Assembly: GCA_013398615.1 (NCBI GenBank)
Contig: VZSR01003022.1
Span: 4,193,225-4,257,224, forward strand
Direction: 5' to 3'
Source of the DNA: Brachypodius melanocephalos
Lineage: Eukaryota > Chordata > Aves > Passeriformes > Pycnonotidae
DNA: 64,000 bases
Under the pieces are notes generated by a model, which saw nothing but the letters and a program-made list of their open reading frames with translations, did not search any database and had not been told where the DNA came from. Below are positions 27,858 to 60,839 of this stretch, one piece after another (position 1 is the first letter of the stretch; each line of letters begins with the position of its first letter). The translations under genes were made by a program, and so were the position numbers.

Positions 27858-28649
27858 TCATTCCTGATGCAGGGTTAGCTTGGTTACCTTGGGCCCTTTC
27901 AGGTTCTTGGGGCATTCCCGTTTCCATTGCCCGAGGCCCCTACAATACGCGAACTGATTCGGGGGCAGCCTTCCGTGGGCAGAGCGCATCTCCGCCCTGC
28001 GGTTAAACAGCGCCCTCTGCAGGGCTGCACTGAGCATTGCATCCCTACATCTTTTTTTTCTTTCCACCTCCCGTTTCTTTTCTCTCTCCTCCCTTTCCAT
28101 TTCCCACTTCTTCTTTCTCTCCTCCCAGTCCATTTCCCATCTCTTTTCTTTCTGCTCCTTCTCCTTTTCTCTCTCCCGAATCTTGTTTTCTTCCTCTTCT
28201 CCCTTATTATTAAAAGCTATCCAGGCCACTTGTAAGAGTTCTCCTAGGTCACGAGGCTCTGCTCCCTCCAGCTTGTGTAACTTCTTTCTAATATCCGGTG
28301 CTGAGTTCCCTATGAAGACGGAAGCCAGCTGTACAGCCTCCTCTGATTTTTCCGGATCAATATTAGTGTATCTCCTGGCAGTTGCCCTTAGGCGTTCCAC
28401 AAATGCAGTTGGAGTCTCATGGGGTTCTTGTTTCACCTCATGAAGTTTAGACCAATTGATTGCCTTTGGCATTGCATGTCTAAAGCCAAATAATATCCAT
28501 TGTTGATACTGTTCCAGAAAAACCCTCCCCTGCTTTGTGTTAGGGTCCCAATGGGGGTCCTGGGAGGGAAAATGCTCTTTCACAGTTCCTGGTAATGCAC
28601 CTGCTGTAACTATCCTGTCCACCTCTTTCCTAGCAGTCCTGAGTACCAC
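27858..28649 (-). pseudogene. endogenous retrovirus gag: capsid and nucleocapsid
   Basis: This is the longest intact frame of the provirus, 263 codons. The first half resembles the gammaretroviral capsid C-terminal region (WSKLHEVKQEPHETPTAFVE and following). A very charged helix of about 50 residues, rich in Glu, Lys and Arg, follows in the position of the post-capsid assembly helix. The end carries one eroded CCHC zinc knuckle: FAYCRGLGQWKREC has Phe for the first Cys and Gln for the His. It ends in TGA at 27858–27860. The upstream frame is the same but separated by a stop at 28701–28703. Confidence 0.85.
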
Positions 28650-28700
28650 CTCTCTTTCTGTGGAGTCTAATACAGTATCTAACAGAACATGTGTAACCCC

Positions 28701-28964
28701 TCAGTCTGGGTTCTGGGTCTTAAGGATAGTTTCAAATACTCTAGATACTCTCTCTGGATCTTCTCTGTAGAGCCCTGCCAGTCTCATCCATGCCTCGAGA
28801 TCAACGAGGGAGAAAGGTACCTTCACCACTCTCAGGCTGTGAGATCCCACCCCTGCCCAGAGCTGAGCTACGGCCTCCTGCTTATCCCTCTCCTGCTCCC
28901 CTACCTCCTGCTTTATCACCTCCTGCTTTCTCACCTCCTGCTCCCCTATCTCTGGCATTCTCAC
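28701..28964 (-). pseudogene. endogenous retrovirus gag: p12-like spacer and capsid start
   Basis: This frame is in phase with 27858–28649 and ends at TGA 28701–28703, after the ILKTQNPD stretch of the capsid N-terminus. Its upstream half has five-residue repeats of the type EQEVR, KQEVI, KQEVG. It lies where gammaretroviruses carry a proline-rich p12 spacer. The connection to the matrix part is broken by a frame change. Confidence 0.65.
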
Positions 28965-29143
28965 CTCCTGCTCACCCTGGGCTCTCCCACCACTGGATTT
29001 GAAATTAACTCTTGCCTCCCTGCTGACTGCTCATCTCCTCCTTGTCCTTCCCCCTTATCAGGCACACCCCATTTCTCTATCCCCCTGTCTCCTGCATCTG
29101 GTGCCTCTATCATTTCTACATCATCCTCCTCCCATCAGCTGTG

Positions 29144-29416
29144 TCACTTCAAACAGTGGTGCCAAATACTACAAGAAGAACAACATTGTTTTAATTGCCT
29201 ATCCTTTTCCCCTTCCTTTTCAGAAGCTAACATGAGAGGGTTTGACAGGCTGGGTAGGCACCCCCTTTGCAACTCCAGATGGTTTCTTGAAGTAAAGAAC
29301 AGATCTACATAAAGCATCTCACTCCATTTCTGCTCTCTTCTACAAAACAGCCTGAGCTGTAACATGGTATGATAATCTAAGGTGCCGTTCTTCAGCCACT
29401 TCGCCTGATAGTCCAC
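29144..29416 (-). pseudogene. endogenous retrovirus gag: matrix region
   Basis: The motif WLKNGTLDY and its surroundings resemble the middle of a gammaretroviral matrix domain. The start codon and myristoylation context were not identified. The frame differs from the downstream gag frame by a frameshift. Confidence 0.5.
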
Positions 29417-29639
29417 TTTATACAGTGGCCACCAGTAGCTGCAAAATTAGATTAGTCTGGATTTAATTAGTGAGTCTCCCCCTGTATTTTCCCAGTGGTT
29501 CAATATACATTTCAACGGAGAATTCGGGATATCATTTCCACTCTAGTTTTAGAAAAGACCGCCCCCATACTCAATAATACAAGTATATAACAACAGCTGG
29601 AAAGCGAATATAATGATTATCTGAGTGCGAGGAGTCCCT

Positions 29640-29920
29640 GAGTTTCTGGGCTGCAGTGGGTGAGTGACGCTGCCCAGGAGGCTGGCACTTGAGGAGGCGA
29701 GAACCCGCCGAGCCGGGGCCGGGCTGCTGTGCTGCGAGTCCGTTGGGTTTCTTCTTTTCTCCTCCCCAAGCCAAGGTGACGGCAGGGGAACGGCTGAGCT
29801 GCAACTGGGGGTGCCCCTGCCCGCCTGCGCTCTCCCACTCGCGCCGGGAATCCGACATGCACTGGCACGAGAGGGCGCTTCGCGTCCTCAAATGCGATTT
29901 CAGCCGCGCACACGGAGAAT
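29640..29920 (-). other. GC-rich leader of the provirus
   Basis: This CpG-rich block lies between the primer-binding site and gag, in contrast to the AT-rich rest of the element. It is in the place of the packaging and leader region. Small open frames on both strands show no similarity. Its function is not known from the sequence. Confidence 0.4.
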
Positions 29921-30552
29921 AAATCGACAATCAATAGCACACCCCCTCACCCCGATCGCTTCGAAACCCCAACAGTCAGTTGTTTCAACACTCTTCCAGC
30001 AAACGAGTTTTATATCACAGGCGTCCCAGTGTTGATTTTATAGGCCAGCAAACTGAAATCAACACACAACCCATTCACACTCACACTGCCAGAGACCAAA
30101 AGGGATTCAGAGTATCTAAGCAAACTGCACCACAAAAGTGAGCACAGCAATGCTTTGGCTCCGGTGTTATGAGCCTGTTTTCCTTCTCCTTGACCAGCTA
30201 CAACACTGCTTTTAGTTTTCTGCTCCAGGGAAACCCCTCGGAGGGAACTCAAATCCCCTAGTCCTGAGGGTCTGGAACCCCCAGTAGTCCTGGGGGACTC
30301 AAAGCTCCGGGCAGTGAGCTTTACCAAGGACTTGAACCCTGTTGGGTGACTCAAACCCCTCACCAGTAACTCTGTGAGGGGACTCGTACCCTTCGTCAAT
30401 AACCCCAAGATAAACAATTTCAGTGATGCCTTTACTCACCCCAGGGATCTTCCCTTGAGCCCCGATGGTCTGAGGCCGAGGTTCCCCCGCAGAACCCCTC
30501 GGTGCCAGCTGGAGATCTGTCGACTGCAGATCCGTCAAGGCTCAGAGGTGAG

Positions 30553-30570
30553 CTCCCATCTGGGTGGCCA
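30553..30570 (-). promoter_or_regulatory. primer-binding-site candidate
   Basis: Five bases inside the 5' LTR end, the − strand reads TGGCCACCCAGATGGGAG. This has the general shape of a tRNA-primer site (TGG start, GGGA block about 14 bases on). I could not assign it confidently to a tRNA; a diverged arginine-type site is one possibility. Confidence 0.5.
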
Positions 30571-30575
30571 ATAAC

Positions 30576-30944
30576 TGTCACCAAAATTCACCAAAAAGCG
30601 GGTAAAATAAAAGCCCTTAACACCAATGTAGCGATAAGAAGCTATCACAGGCCTGGTGCACAGGGGATAAGCTCCACCTGGCGTGCACAAGATTCACTAC
30701 AAGTGCATTGCTTATATACAGTCACCGTATGTGTATTATAATTGTTCATTACCATAAAACCTTCCCCGTGTTGCCAGGTTCAGTTATTTCTACAGTCTTG
30801 TTTTGGCTATAGCTGCATTCCTAAGGCAGATGTCTTCCCCTTATCTTCCTTCTGTCCTTGATGAGAAAGCAGCTCCTGCATACCCCGTTTCTTTGCTAAA
30901 AGTACACAGACACAGCAGAAATTGGATTAATGCTTTTGGTACCA
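30576..30944 (-). repeat. provirus 5' LTR
   Basis: This 369-base copy is parallel to the LTR at 23368–23728. On the − strand it starts TGGTACC and ends GTGACA. The TATA box TATATAAG lies at 30711–30719, about 225 bases into the LTR. It is followed directly by GTTC, matching the left flank. Confidence 0.88.
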
Positions 30945-30948
30945 GTTC
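30945..30948. repeat. target-site duplication GTTC (right copy)
   Basis: These four bases match those at 23364–23367. Together they mark the ends of the inserted provirus. Confidence 0.7.
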
Positions 30949-31129
30949 CACAACAGGACTGAGAGCCCATCTCTGCTCCTCTCAAGGATTTGGGCTGGAA
31001 AGGATAAAAGAAAGAGTGCAGGAGATGAGGAAGGGAGAAAGGCTCTGTGGAAAAAAGGACCAGCCAGGCTGTCCTGTCTTAGCAGCCTGATGGGCTTTCC
31101 CAAACAATGAACACTAAGGTTTCTGAACA

Positions 31130-31915
31130 AATGACAAGCATTTATTTTATACAGATGAAAAAGAAATTAAGATGTCAATACCACACCAAGAATCAAAGAC
31201 AATTCCCCAAACATTTGAACAGCAAAAACATTTCCAAGACAATAAAGCTAAGGAAACAGCATTACATCTGGAACAATGATGGAAAGCCAGTGGTTTAGCT
31301 GCTTTGTTTCCAGTCATATGCAGCAAGTGCTTTATCCTAACTGGATCTGCTTTATGCTAACTGGATCTTTTGGCTTTTTGGTCCCAGCTAAGGCACAAAC
31401 TAAGACACCTGATAGTGCTCTTCAGCTTGTGAAAGAGCAGGATGTCAGCTCTGTCAAACAGCTCAGGCTAAACAGCTTGTCTAGTGCTGAGGAGCCTGGC
31501 TGATAACAGAAACAAAGGGCTTCCTTCACGCCAGCAACTGCCACCAACAGACCTCGGGATGCTCCAGAGCTGGAGACAGAAATCACTGTGTCACCTTAGC
31601 TCACTAGCAGAAGGACAAATCTCAGAGAGATGTTCTTTTCTCTACATTTCAGTGGTTCATGCTGATAAATTACCCCCAACTTTTGCACATGACCTCTTCA
31701 AAACAGCTCTCCTGGCTGTAACCCAAACTTTCCCCCAGCAACAGACTGAAAGTCTATAAATGTGAAGAATGTCCTCTTCCAGGCCCCTCAGGAGAAGCAA
31801 GACTGGGTTCCTGCCAAGTGCCCCAGAACAGATCTGCAGTGCTACCTGGAGTTGCAAGAACTTGGGGAGAGCCGTGTCCTCTCATCTGCAGTCTCTCCAC
31901 AGCACAGGTCGCTGT
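31130..31915 (-). other. CDK3: CDK3 3' untranslated region
   Basis: Sequence downstream of the CDK3 stop runs to a reverse-strand AATAAA at 31141–31146. No repeat was recognised. The provirus ends about 190 bases beyond the signal. Confidence 0.6.
31141..31146 (-). promoter_or_regulatory. CDK3: CDK3 polyadenylation signal AATAAA
   Basis: TTTATT on the + strand is AATAAA on the − strand, about 770 bases after the CDK3 stop. No other gene could use it. Confidence 0.55.
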
Positions 31916-36093
<4,178 letters not shown>

Positions 36094-36807
36094 TCAGCCT
36101 GCCGATGACAGTGGGGGGAGCTTGCACCCTGCTCTGAGGGGAGGAAAAAAAAGCGGGAAACAAAAAGGTGAATGTGGGGAAAGCGTTTGAGCGCCCCAGG
36201 TGCTCCCTGAGGTGCTGCCGGGGTCTGGGTCCCACCTTGCCACTCCCTCAGCCTTGAGGGACCCCTCAGGGACCTGCCTGGGGCAGCTGGGACTGGACAA
36301 GGAGGCCTGGTGGGGTCTGGGGTGTCCAGGGAGCTTCGGGTGGACAGAGCCGCAGAGGAGCCACCCAGGCTGGCTGTTCTGCTGCCCAGGTTGTGCAGTG
36401 TGCTGGCTACAGCCAAAAACTGAGGAAAATTGACGTAAAGAGGCACTTTGGGGAAGAGCAGCATGCACTGCACAGGGCCGGGGGAAGCTCTCCTGCTGCA
36501 CCTGCAGAGTGCTGGGCATCGGTGCAGTGATTGAGTTCATAATTACGGCTCTTTGGGACACGCCGAGGGCAAACACTCAGCAGAAATGTATTTTTTATTG
36601 TTTGCTTGGAGATGGGGTTTTTTTTGGGGGGGTGGGGGGGTGTTTGGTGGTTTTTGTTGTTGTTTCATCTTTTTTTCCCCTTTTATTTTGTCTTGCACAA
36701 TTGTCCCTTGAGCCTCCCCGACATGGGCTGTGCTGCTCAGTGAGCCTTCGGGAAATGTCCTTGAGGGGGAATTAATCATTGACTCGATAGCTGACAGAAC
36801 ACAAGAT

Positions 36808-37011
36808 TAAAATAAACTTATGTATGTGGCACCAGGAAAGAAAGAAGCAAAGGGAATTTCATCTGGGGGACTTGGGGGCTCCATGTCCCTGGGTGAGCAT
36901 GGACACTGCAGCTGCATGGGTGCACAGGGAACACCCAAACTTTTAGGTGACCTAAAAAAGGGCTGATTTAACCCATTGCTGAGCCAGCAGCTCAAAATCT
37001 TTAAGTGCAAG
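36808..37011 (-). repeat. inverted duplication, copy 2
   Basis: This is the reverse-complement partner of 35658–35847, about 1 kb away. The two copies bracket CDK3 exon 1. Neither copy has a convincing ORF or terminal repeats of its own. Confidence 0.8.
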
Positions 37012-37409
37012 CAGAAAAGGCTGGAGATGGCTGCATGCCCCTGCAAACCACAGGCAGGGCTCACTCCAAATTTGGGGATTTCTACAGCACAGGAGAGTTT
37101 TCTCTCCCTTGCACAAACATTTGATTCTCATCTGTTATTAGCAATGTTCTGTCTTTCATCAATGGTTTAATTCAGCTGTGTGGGTCTGGCACCATGTTCT
37201 TTAACCAGAGTGGCTCTGATGTAACTTCATCTCCTTTTCTCACAACTTTTTTAAAGCCAGCCCCTTCCATACACACCCAGTACTTGGGAGAAAGAGGAAA
37301 ACTGCATTTTCTTACATCATCTATAGGGTTTGTGCAGGGCCTAACACACATGACTTGGCAAGAAAGAGGGATTTAATCAATAAAAGAGAGGCTGCCTTCT
37401 TTTTTCATC

Positions 37410-37415
37410 TTTATT
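37410..37415 (-). promoter_or_regulatory. TEN1: TEN1 polyadenylation signal candidate
   Basis: AATAAA on the − strand lies about 690 bases after the TEN1 stop. The position is reasonable, but other weaker signals could be used. Confidence 0.45.
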
Positions 37416-38100
37416 TTGAAATTTTCAGTCAAAATATTTAGATACTTCGAAAACAGTGATTTAAGGTCTCTTAAACTTAGTTGTGTCAAGGAAGAAAGTC
37501 AAGTACTCAGGGTACTGCAAATATTTATCTTAGAGTTAGAATTAATCCTCCCCTCAGATACCAGTTCTTCCTACCTGATGAGGCAGGTACTACTGAAAAT
37601 AGGGACTCTTTGTTCTTGTTTCTTTGGTCAGCCCAGATATGTGAGTGTTTTGCCAGGAATGTTCCTGTGTGGCAGCTGAGTCAGGGTACCCCAACACAGG
37701 CACTCGTGAGTCCGCAGCCAGGCAGGGCTAATGAACTTTGTGCTAATGCCCTCTTCCCCCATTTGCCAAAGCTGAGCTGCTTAACTCCAGATTCAGAGAC
37801 TTCTTCTGGATTCTTCATGTTGTGCATTATGAAAAGATCAGTACAACTCAAATGTTCCCTTTCCTTAACCACCCTTTCAAGCAAACAACAAACCTGCTTC
37901 CCAGAGCTATTTTCAATCATGACACCTGGGGCAGGAATGGACAGCCCACAGCCACACACATTGACTCACAGTCTTCACGTGTTTTCCTGCTCAGTGACTT
38001 TGCTGTTTGCCACAGCAAACACACATCCTAATTTACTTTTAACATATTTGTTGCAAATGTCAGTGCAAGGACCAGCGTGTGGCTGGCCTCAGAGCTGCTG

Positions 38101-39824
38101 TCAGGATATGCTGTTTTCCCTCTGCCTCTCACTGAAGTATTTCCTCTGCTCCTGTATGGCTTGTTCCAGCAGAGACACGTCCATCCCTTCCACGCAGGTC
38201 AATATTCGTGCTTTTACCACAGGACTGGAAGTTTCTGGAGAAAGGAAAAGAGACAGAGCAGCTTGGAGACAGAGAGTTCCCTCAGGCAAAATATGACTCA
38301 AGCTGGGCAAATAACCATAGCCTGAGAACTTCAGGAGACCAGACTGGCTGCGTGCTGTCACTGATGTGAACAGAAAGAGCAGCTTAATTTAGTGATGTGC
38401 CTTCCCTCTGCCCTGATGGCTACAAAATGATGGTGACTGCCACTGCACCCCACTTGCACTGGAGAACAGTGACAGTGCCTGCCATGCAGCATCTGTCTAC
38501 TTTGTGGCTGGATGCACTTTGGTTTTCCTTGTCTGAAAAGCAGCAGTGATGGCTCTGAGCTCATTTCTGAATATCCCTGTGCAGACAAGAGGGCTTAGAA
38601 GAGGCTCAAAGCTGGCTACAACCATTCATTGGTGGCACTCAAGTGGCAACATGGAGCTGCACAGAAGGGCCAAATCTTGGTGTCACAGCCTTGGTGACAC
38701 AGCCACCATCTCAGTCTGCACCCCTTCTACCCTTGCAACTCCCTCCTAGGCTGGGATGACCAAAATCACAATTTTCTAAAGGAATTTTGCAGCAGGTCAC
38801 TCTCTAGAGGCCATGTGAAGTGTGGCTTTCCACATGCCACTAAGGACTTCTATGGCATGAATGCAAATGCTTTTTATCAGGTGTGGCCAAGATAACAAAG
38901 AATTTCCCTCCCCATCCCATGGCCCAGCTCAGATCAACTCCCCACGCAAAGCACCAAGAAGCTGGAACATAGGGCACCCCAGAAAAGGACAACAGGGTGC
39001 CCTGCATGACAGAGCCTGCCTGCATTCCTTACATGTCTCAGAGCAGGGATAATAATTAGAGCCTTTCAAGGATGGCAAAGACCAACCCAGCCACTTACAA
39101 TGAGGTATTGCTGCAATCTGCCATGTTTGAGGTGAAGACAGCTGGTGTGGTGGCTGGCAGTGATGCCAGAAGGCTTTTTAGCACAGGTTTCACAAGCCCA
39201 GCAATGCTGCTGAAATGCTTCTTGTTTCTAAAAAAACTCTGTGCCAGAGGACCAGATTTTTGCCAAGATAAGGGTGGCTCTTCTCATGGCCAGCAGGGAC
39301 AGACAGGCTGCTCCTACCTTGAATCACACATTCGTGTGACTGGAGGAGCTGCACAAGAGGAGCCTTGGCCCAGGCTGTCCTCAGTGACTCAGGGAACCCC
39401 AAAAGAGCTGATGTACCATGAAGAGCAGCAAAGGGCACCAGTTCCTGGAGCATTTACCTTCCCTGTGTTCAGCCTCTCCCAGGACTAGGTAGAAAGATCC
39501 CTCTTGGGCTTGGAATGGCTCCACAAACTTGGTGTCAACACAGACTTGGTACTGAGCCAAGTTGTGCTGTGTGGTGAGAATGGCTTCAGATCGGGCTGGG
39601 TCATAGCAGCATAACCTGGGAATGATCAGTTTGGGAAGCTCAGCTGTGCAGAAATTCAATTACAAACCAAAGGGTGGGGGGGGCTCAGCCAGTGAAGGAA
39701 AGGCCTGGCCTGCAAGGAGAGCAGAGTACCCTTCTCACCTGCCAAATGTCCTCAGTGTCTTCCCCTCGGGGAGCAAGCTGTTGATCTCCCACGGGAAGTA
39801 ATAGACGCCAGCACTTGGCAGCAT
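38101..39824 (-). CDS. TEN1: CST complex subunit TEN1
   Basis: TEN1 is the small OB-fold subunit of the CTC1–STN1–TEN1 complex, which binds telomeric single-stranded DNA and helps C-strand fill-in. Coding exons on the − strand: 39739–39824, 39458–39615, 38101–38234. They join in phase into 125 residues (human 123). Conserved stretches are VYYFPWEIN and LRTFGRLCCYD (exons 1–2), TKFVEPFQAQEGSFYLVLGE (exon 2), and VVKARILTCVEGMDVSLLEQ followed by AIQEQRKY (exon 3). The start ATG lies 17 bases downstream of a splice acceptor (CTTTACTGCAG, 39842–39852), which implies a non-coding first exon upstream, probably near the CpG-rich segment at 41.6 kb. Its place between CDK3 and ACOX1 matches human synteny. 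Confidence 0.94.
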
Positions 39825-39852
39825 CTCACACAACGGCTGGCCTGCAGTAAAG

Positions 39853-41500
39853 CAAAAGGTCTGAATCCATGCTTCTCCAGTACCTGATCCAAGTTTTAAG
39901 TGATACGGCCCTTCAACTCCTTCCTTGCCCAGGTTCCACCATCCAGGGGGTTGCTAGAGCCTCACAGCTTCCCTGCTGAGTCCTATTTGCAGGTCAGTGC
40001 ATGTGCCAAGCCCAGGGCATCTTGGCACAAAGAGGAGCTGCCTAGTCCCATACAACCCAGCCTGAAGTACAGCCGGTCCACCAGGTCCTCTGGGTCACCC
40101 CCAGGCTGTGGACAAGTTGAGAAAGGTTAAGTAAGTGGGGAGAATGGTGACTGAGCAGTTCAGAGAGTGTGAGGGACTGAGATGCAGGGATAGCCACAGC
40201 TGCTGGGGTGACAGAATACCATGCAGCAAGATTTTAAGGAATGATCCTGAGCCTGTTGTCTTACTGCAGCATAAAATGTTCTGGCAGTGTCTGATCCTGC
40301 AGCTGGAAAATGATAAATTGGATCCAAGCCAGCCTGGTTTCGTCAGAAGTCTGGTAGGCTTTAGCAGACAGGGATGAGTGAGAAGGATTAATTCCAATAT
40401 ATGGCTCAGGTGGGAACTCCCAGGAGCTCCTGCAGTGGAGCTGGGTTGGCACAGGCAAGTCAGCCACAGCACAGAGCACACAGAGAGGCAGGAATGCAAA
40501 GCAGCTTCAGCAAAGTTCTAACCCTGCCCAGTCAATGTCATAGCAGGCTCCTGGCTGTGCCCTGAAGTGGGTTTTTTTGGCATAATTTTCCCTCTGATCT
40601 CCCTTGCAGGCTCCTGTGTTTGGATTATTTCCATGCTTCATTTCCTTTTTCATCTTTTTTTTTTTTTTGCCTCTCTGTGAGGAACTCCAAGAGCTGCACG
40701 CCAGCCCAGGCAAGGAGTCCTGCCACTCAGGCAAGTGGGTCCATTGCTGGGTTTTCAAGGACCCCCAATACTGATTACTCAGCAATGGGGACACTGAGCT
40801 GACACACACGCTGTGGCTTTAATGCTTGGCGTCCCTTGCCCACCCGACGCATTGATCACGCGATTACAATCTTGCAAAATGTCCCACAGAGGACTCCGTG
40901 GGAGGCTGCCGAAACCAGGGCAATCCTAGCTTACCCTGTCCCTGCACACGCCTCTCTGCCTGCTGCCCCACAGTCCCATGCCAGGCTGTGGACACCCAGA
41001 GCGGGCTGAAAAACCCCTCTGGCAGGTCCCTGCTCTGGCAGGGTGGAAACCCAACTCCCCGCCCTCTGCAGCTCCCTGCATCCCCGCCGCACCTCACATT
41101 TAAAAAGCGGGGTCAATTCCGCACCTCCAGAAGGGCAAAGACTGTCCTGTACCCCTCAGGTTTTGCTCCTGAATCACACTGTGCAGCAAGGTGGATCAGC
41201 CAGGCATGCGAGATGCTCGGTGTACATTTAATGTACTTTTTAACGTATAGAGGCATTTCGGTTGTAAAAGCCATACCCCAATCGCCACACACCCTGTGCC
41301 CACCCAGTGTGCTACCTAATGCATGCGCCAGCTCCACTGCAGGACCTTGCAGGGAGATCTACGGCAGGCCCAGCCCCAAGCGCAGCCCTTTACGCGCACA
41401 CCCAGCGCACTATCCAACACCGTATTTAACGCGTGCACAAACGCAGCCCGCTAACGGCATTTAATGAGCTGTTTATTAAATTAACTACTCCATGCTGATG
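39853..41500. other. TEN1 5' intron and upstream region
   Basis: No coding exon was recognised here. The acceptor just before the TEN1 start implies that most of this stretch is the intron between a 5' non-coding TEN1 exon and the first coding exon. A poly-T tract lies near 40.66 kb. Confidence 0.5.
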
Positions 41501-41762
41501 CCGCATGTGCCAGGCGCTCTCCCAGCGCCGCTCCATGCACATCACAGCGCGATTTAAGGCACCGCTCCCAACGCGCCCTCACCGCTCCGCCATCGCCTCC
41601 GCGGGAAGGGCCGGCACGGGGCGGACCCCACGTGGTCAGGACCCACGTGGCGTCGCGGGAGTGACGTCACGCGGGGGCGGTGCCGGCGCCGCGGGGAAGG
41701 GAAGGGGTCGGGATCGGAATCGGAACTGGGATTTGGGATCGGGCAGAGCCGCCGCCGCCGCG
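41500..41762. promoter_or_regulatory. CpG-rich divergent promoter of ACOX1 (and probably TEN1)
   Basis: This GC- and CpG-rich segment ends at the ACOX1 start codon. It contains two CACGTG E-boxes (41629–41634 and 41644–41649), a palindromic CRE TGACGTCA (41662–41669) and a GC box GGGGGCGG (41673–41680). No TATA box is evident. TEN1 lies divergently on the other side and needs an upstream non-coding exon, so a shared promoter is likely. The motifs are seen directly; their use is inference. Confidence 0.65.

Positions 41763-60839
<19,077 letters not shown>

Larger units (their letters stand above)
23368..30944 (-). mobile_element. class I (gammaretrovirus-like) endogenous provirus, decayed
   Basis: A 7577-base provirus in reverse orientation lies between the convergent 3' ends of EVPL and CDK3. 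Reading along the − strand it has a 5' LTR (30576–30944), a primer-binding-site candidate, a GC-rich leader, gag (about 29.4–27.86 kb), protease (about 27.8 kb), reverse transcriptase (27.4–26.4 kb), an RNase H region, integrase (25.7–24.4 kb), a purine-rich tract and a 3' LTR (23368–23728). Both LTRs begin TG and end CA, and a 4-base GTTC repeat flanks the insertion. The gag and pol similarity and the 4-base duplication point to class I. All coding regions are broken by stops and frame changes, and no env was recognised in the roughly 700 bases between integrase and 3' LTR. Confidence 0.9.

Noticed and set aside
29664..30035. Open frames on the + strand in the provirus leader
   Set aside because: They lie in the GC-rich leader against the element's orientation, with no similarity to any retroviral or host protein I know.
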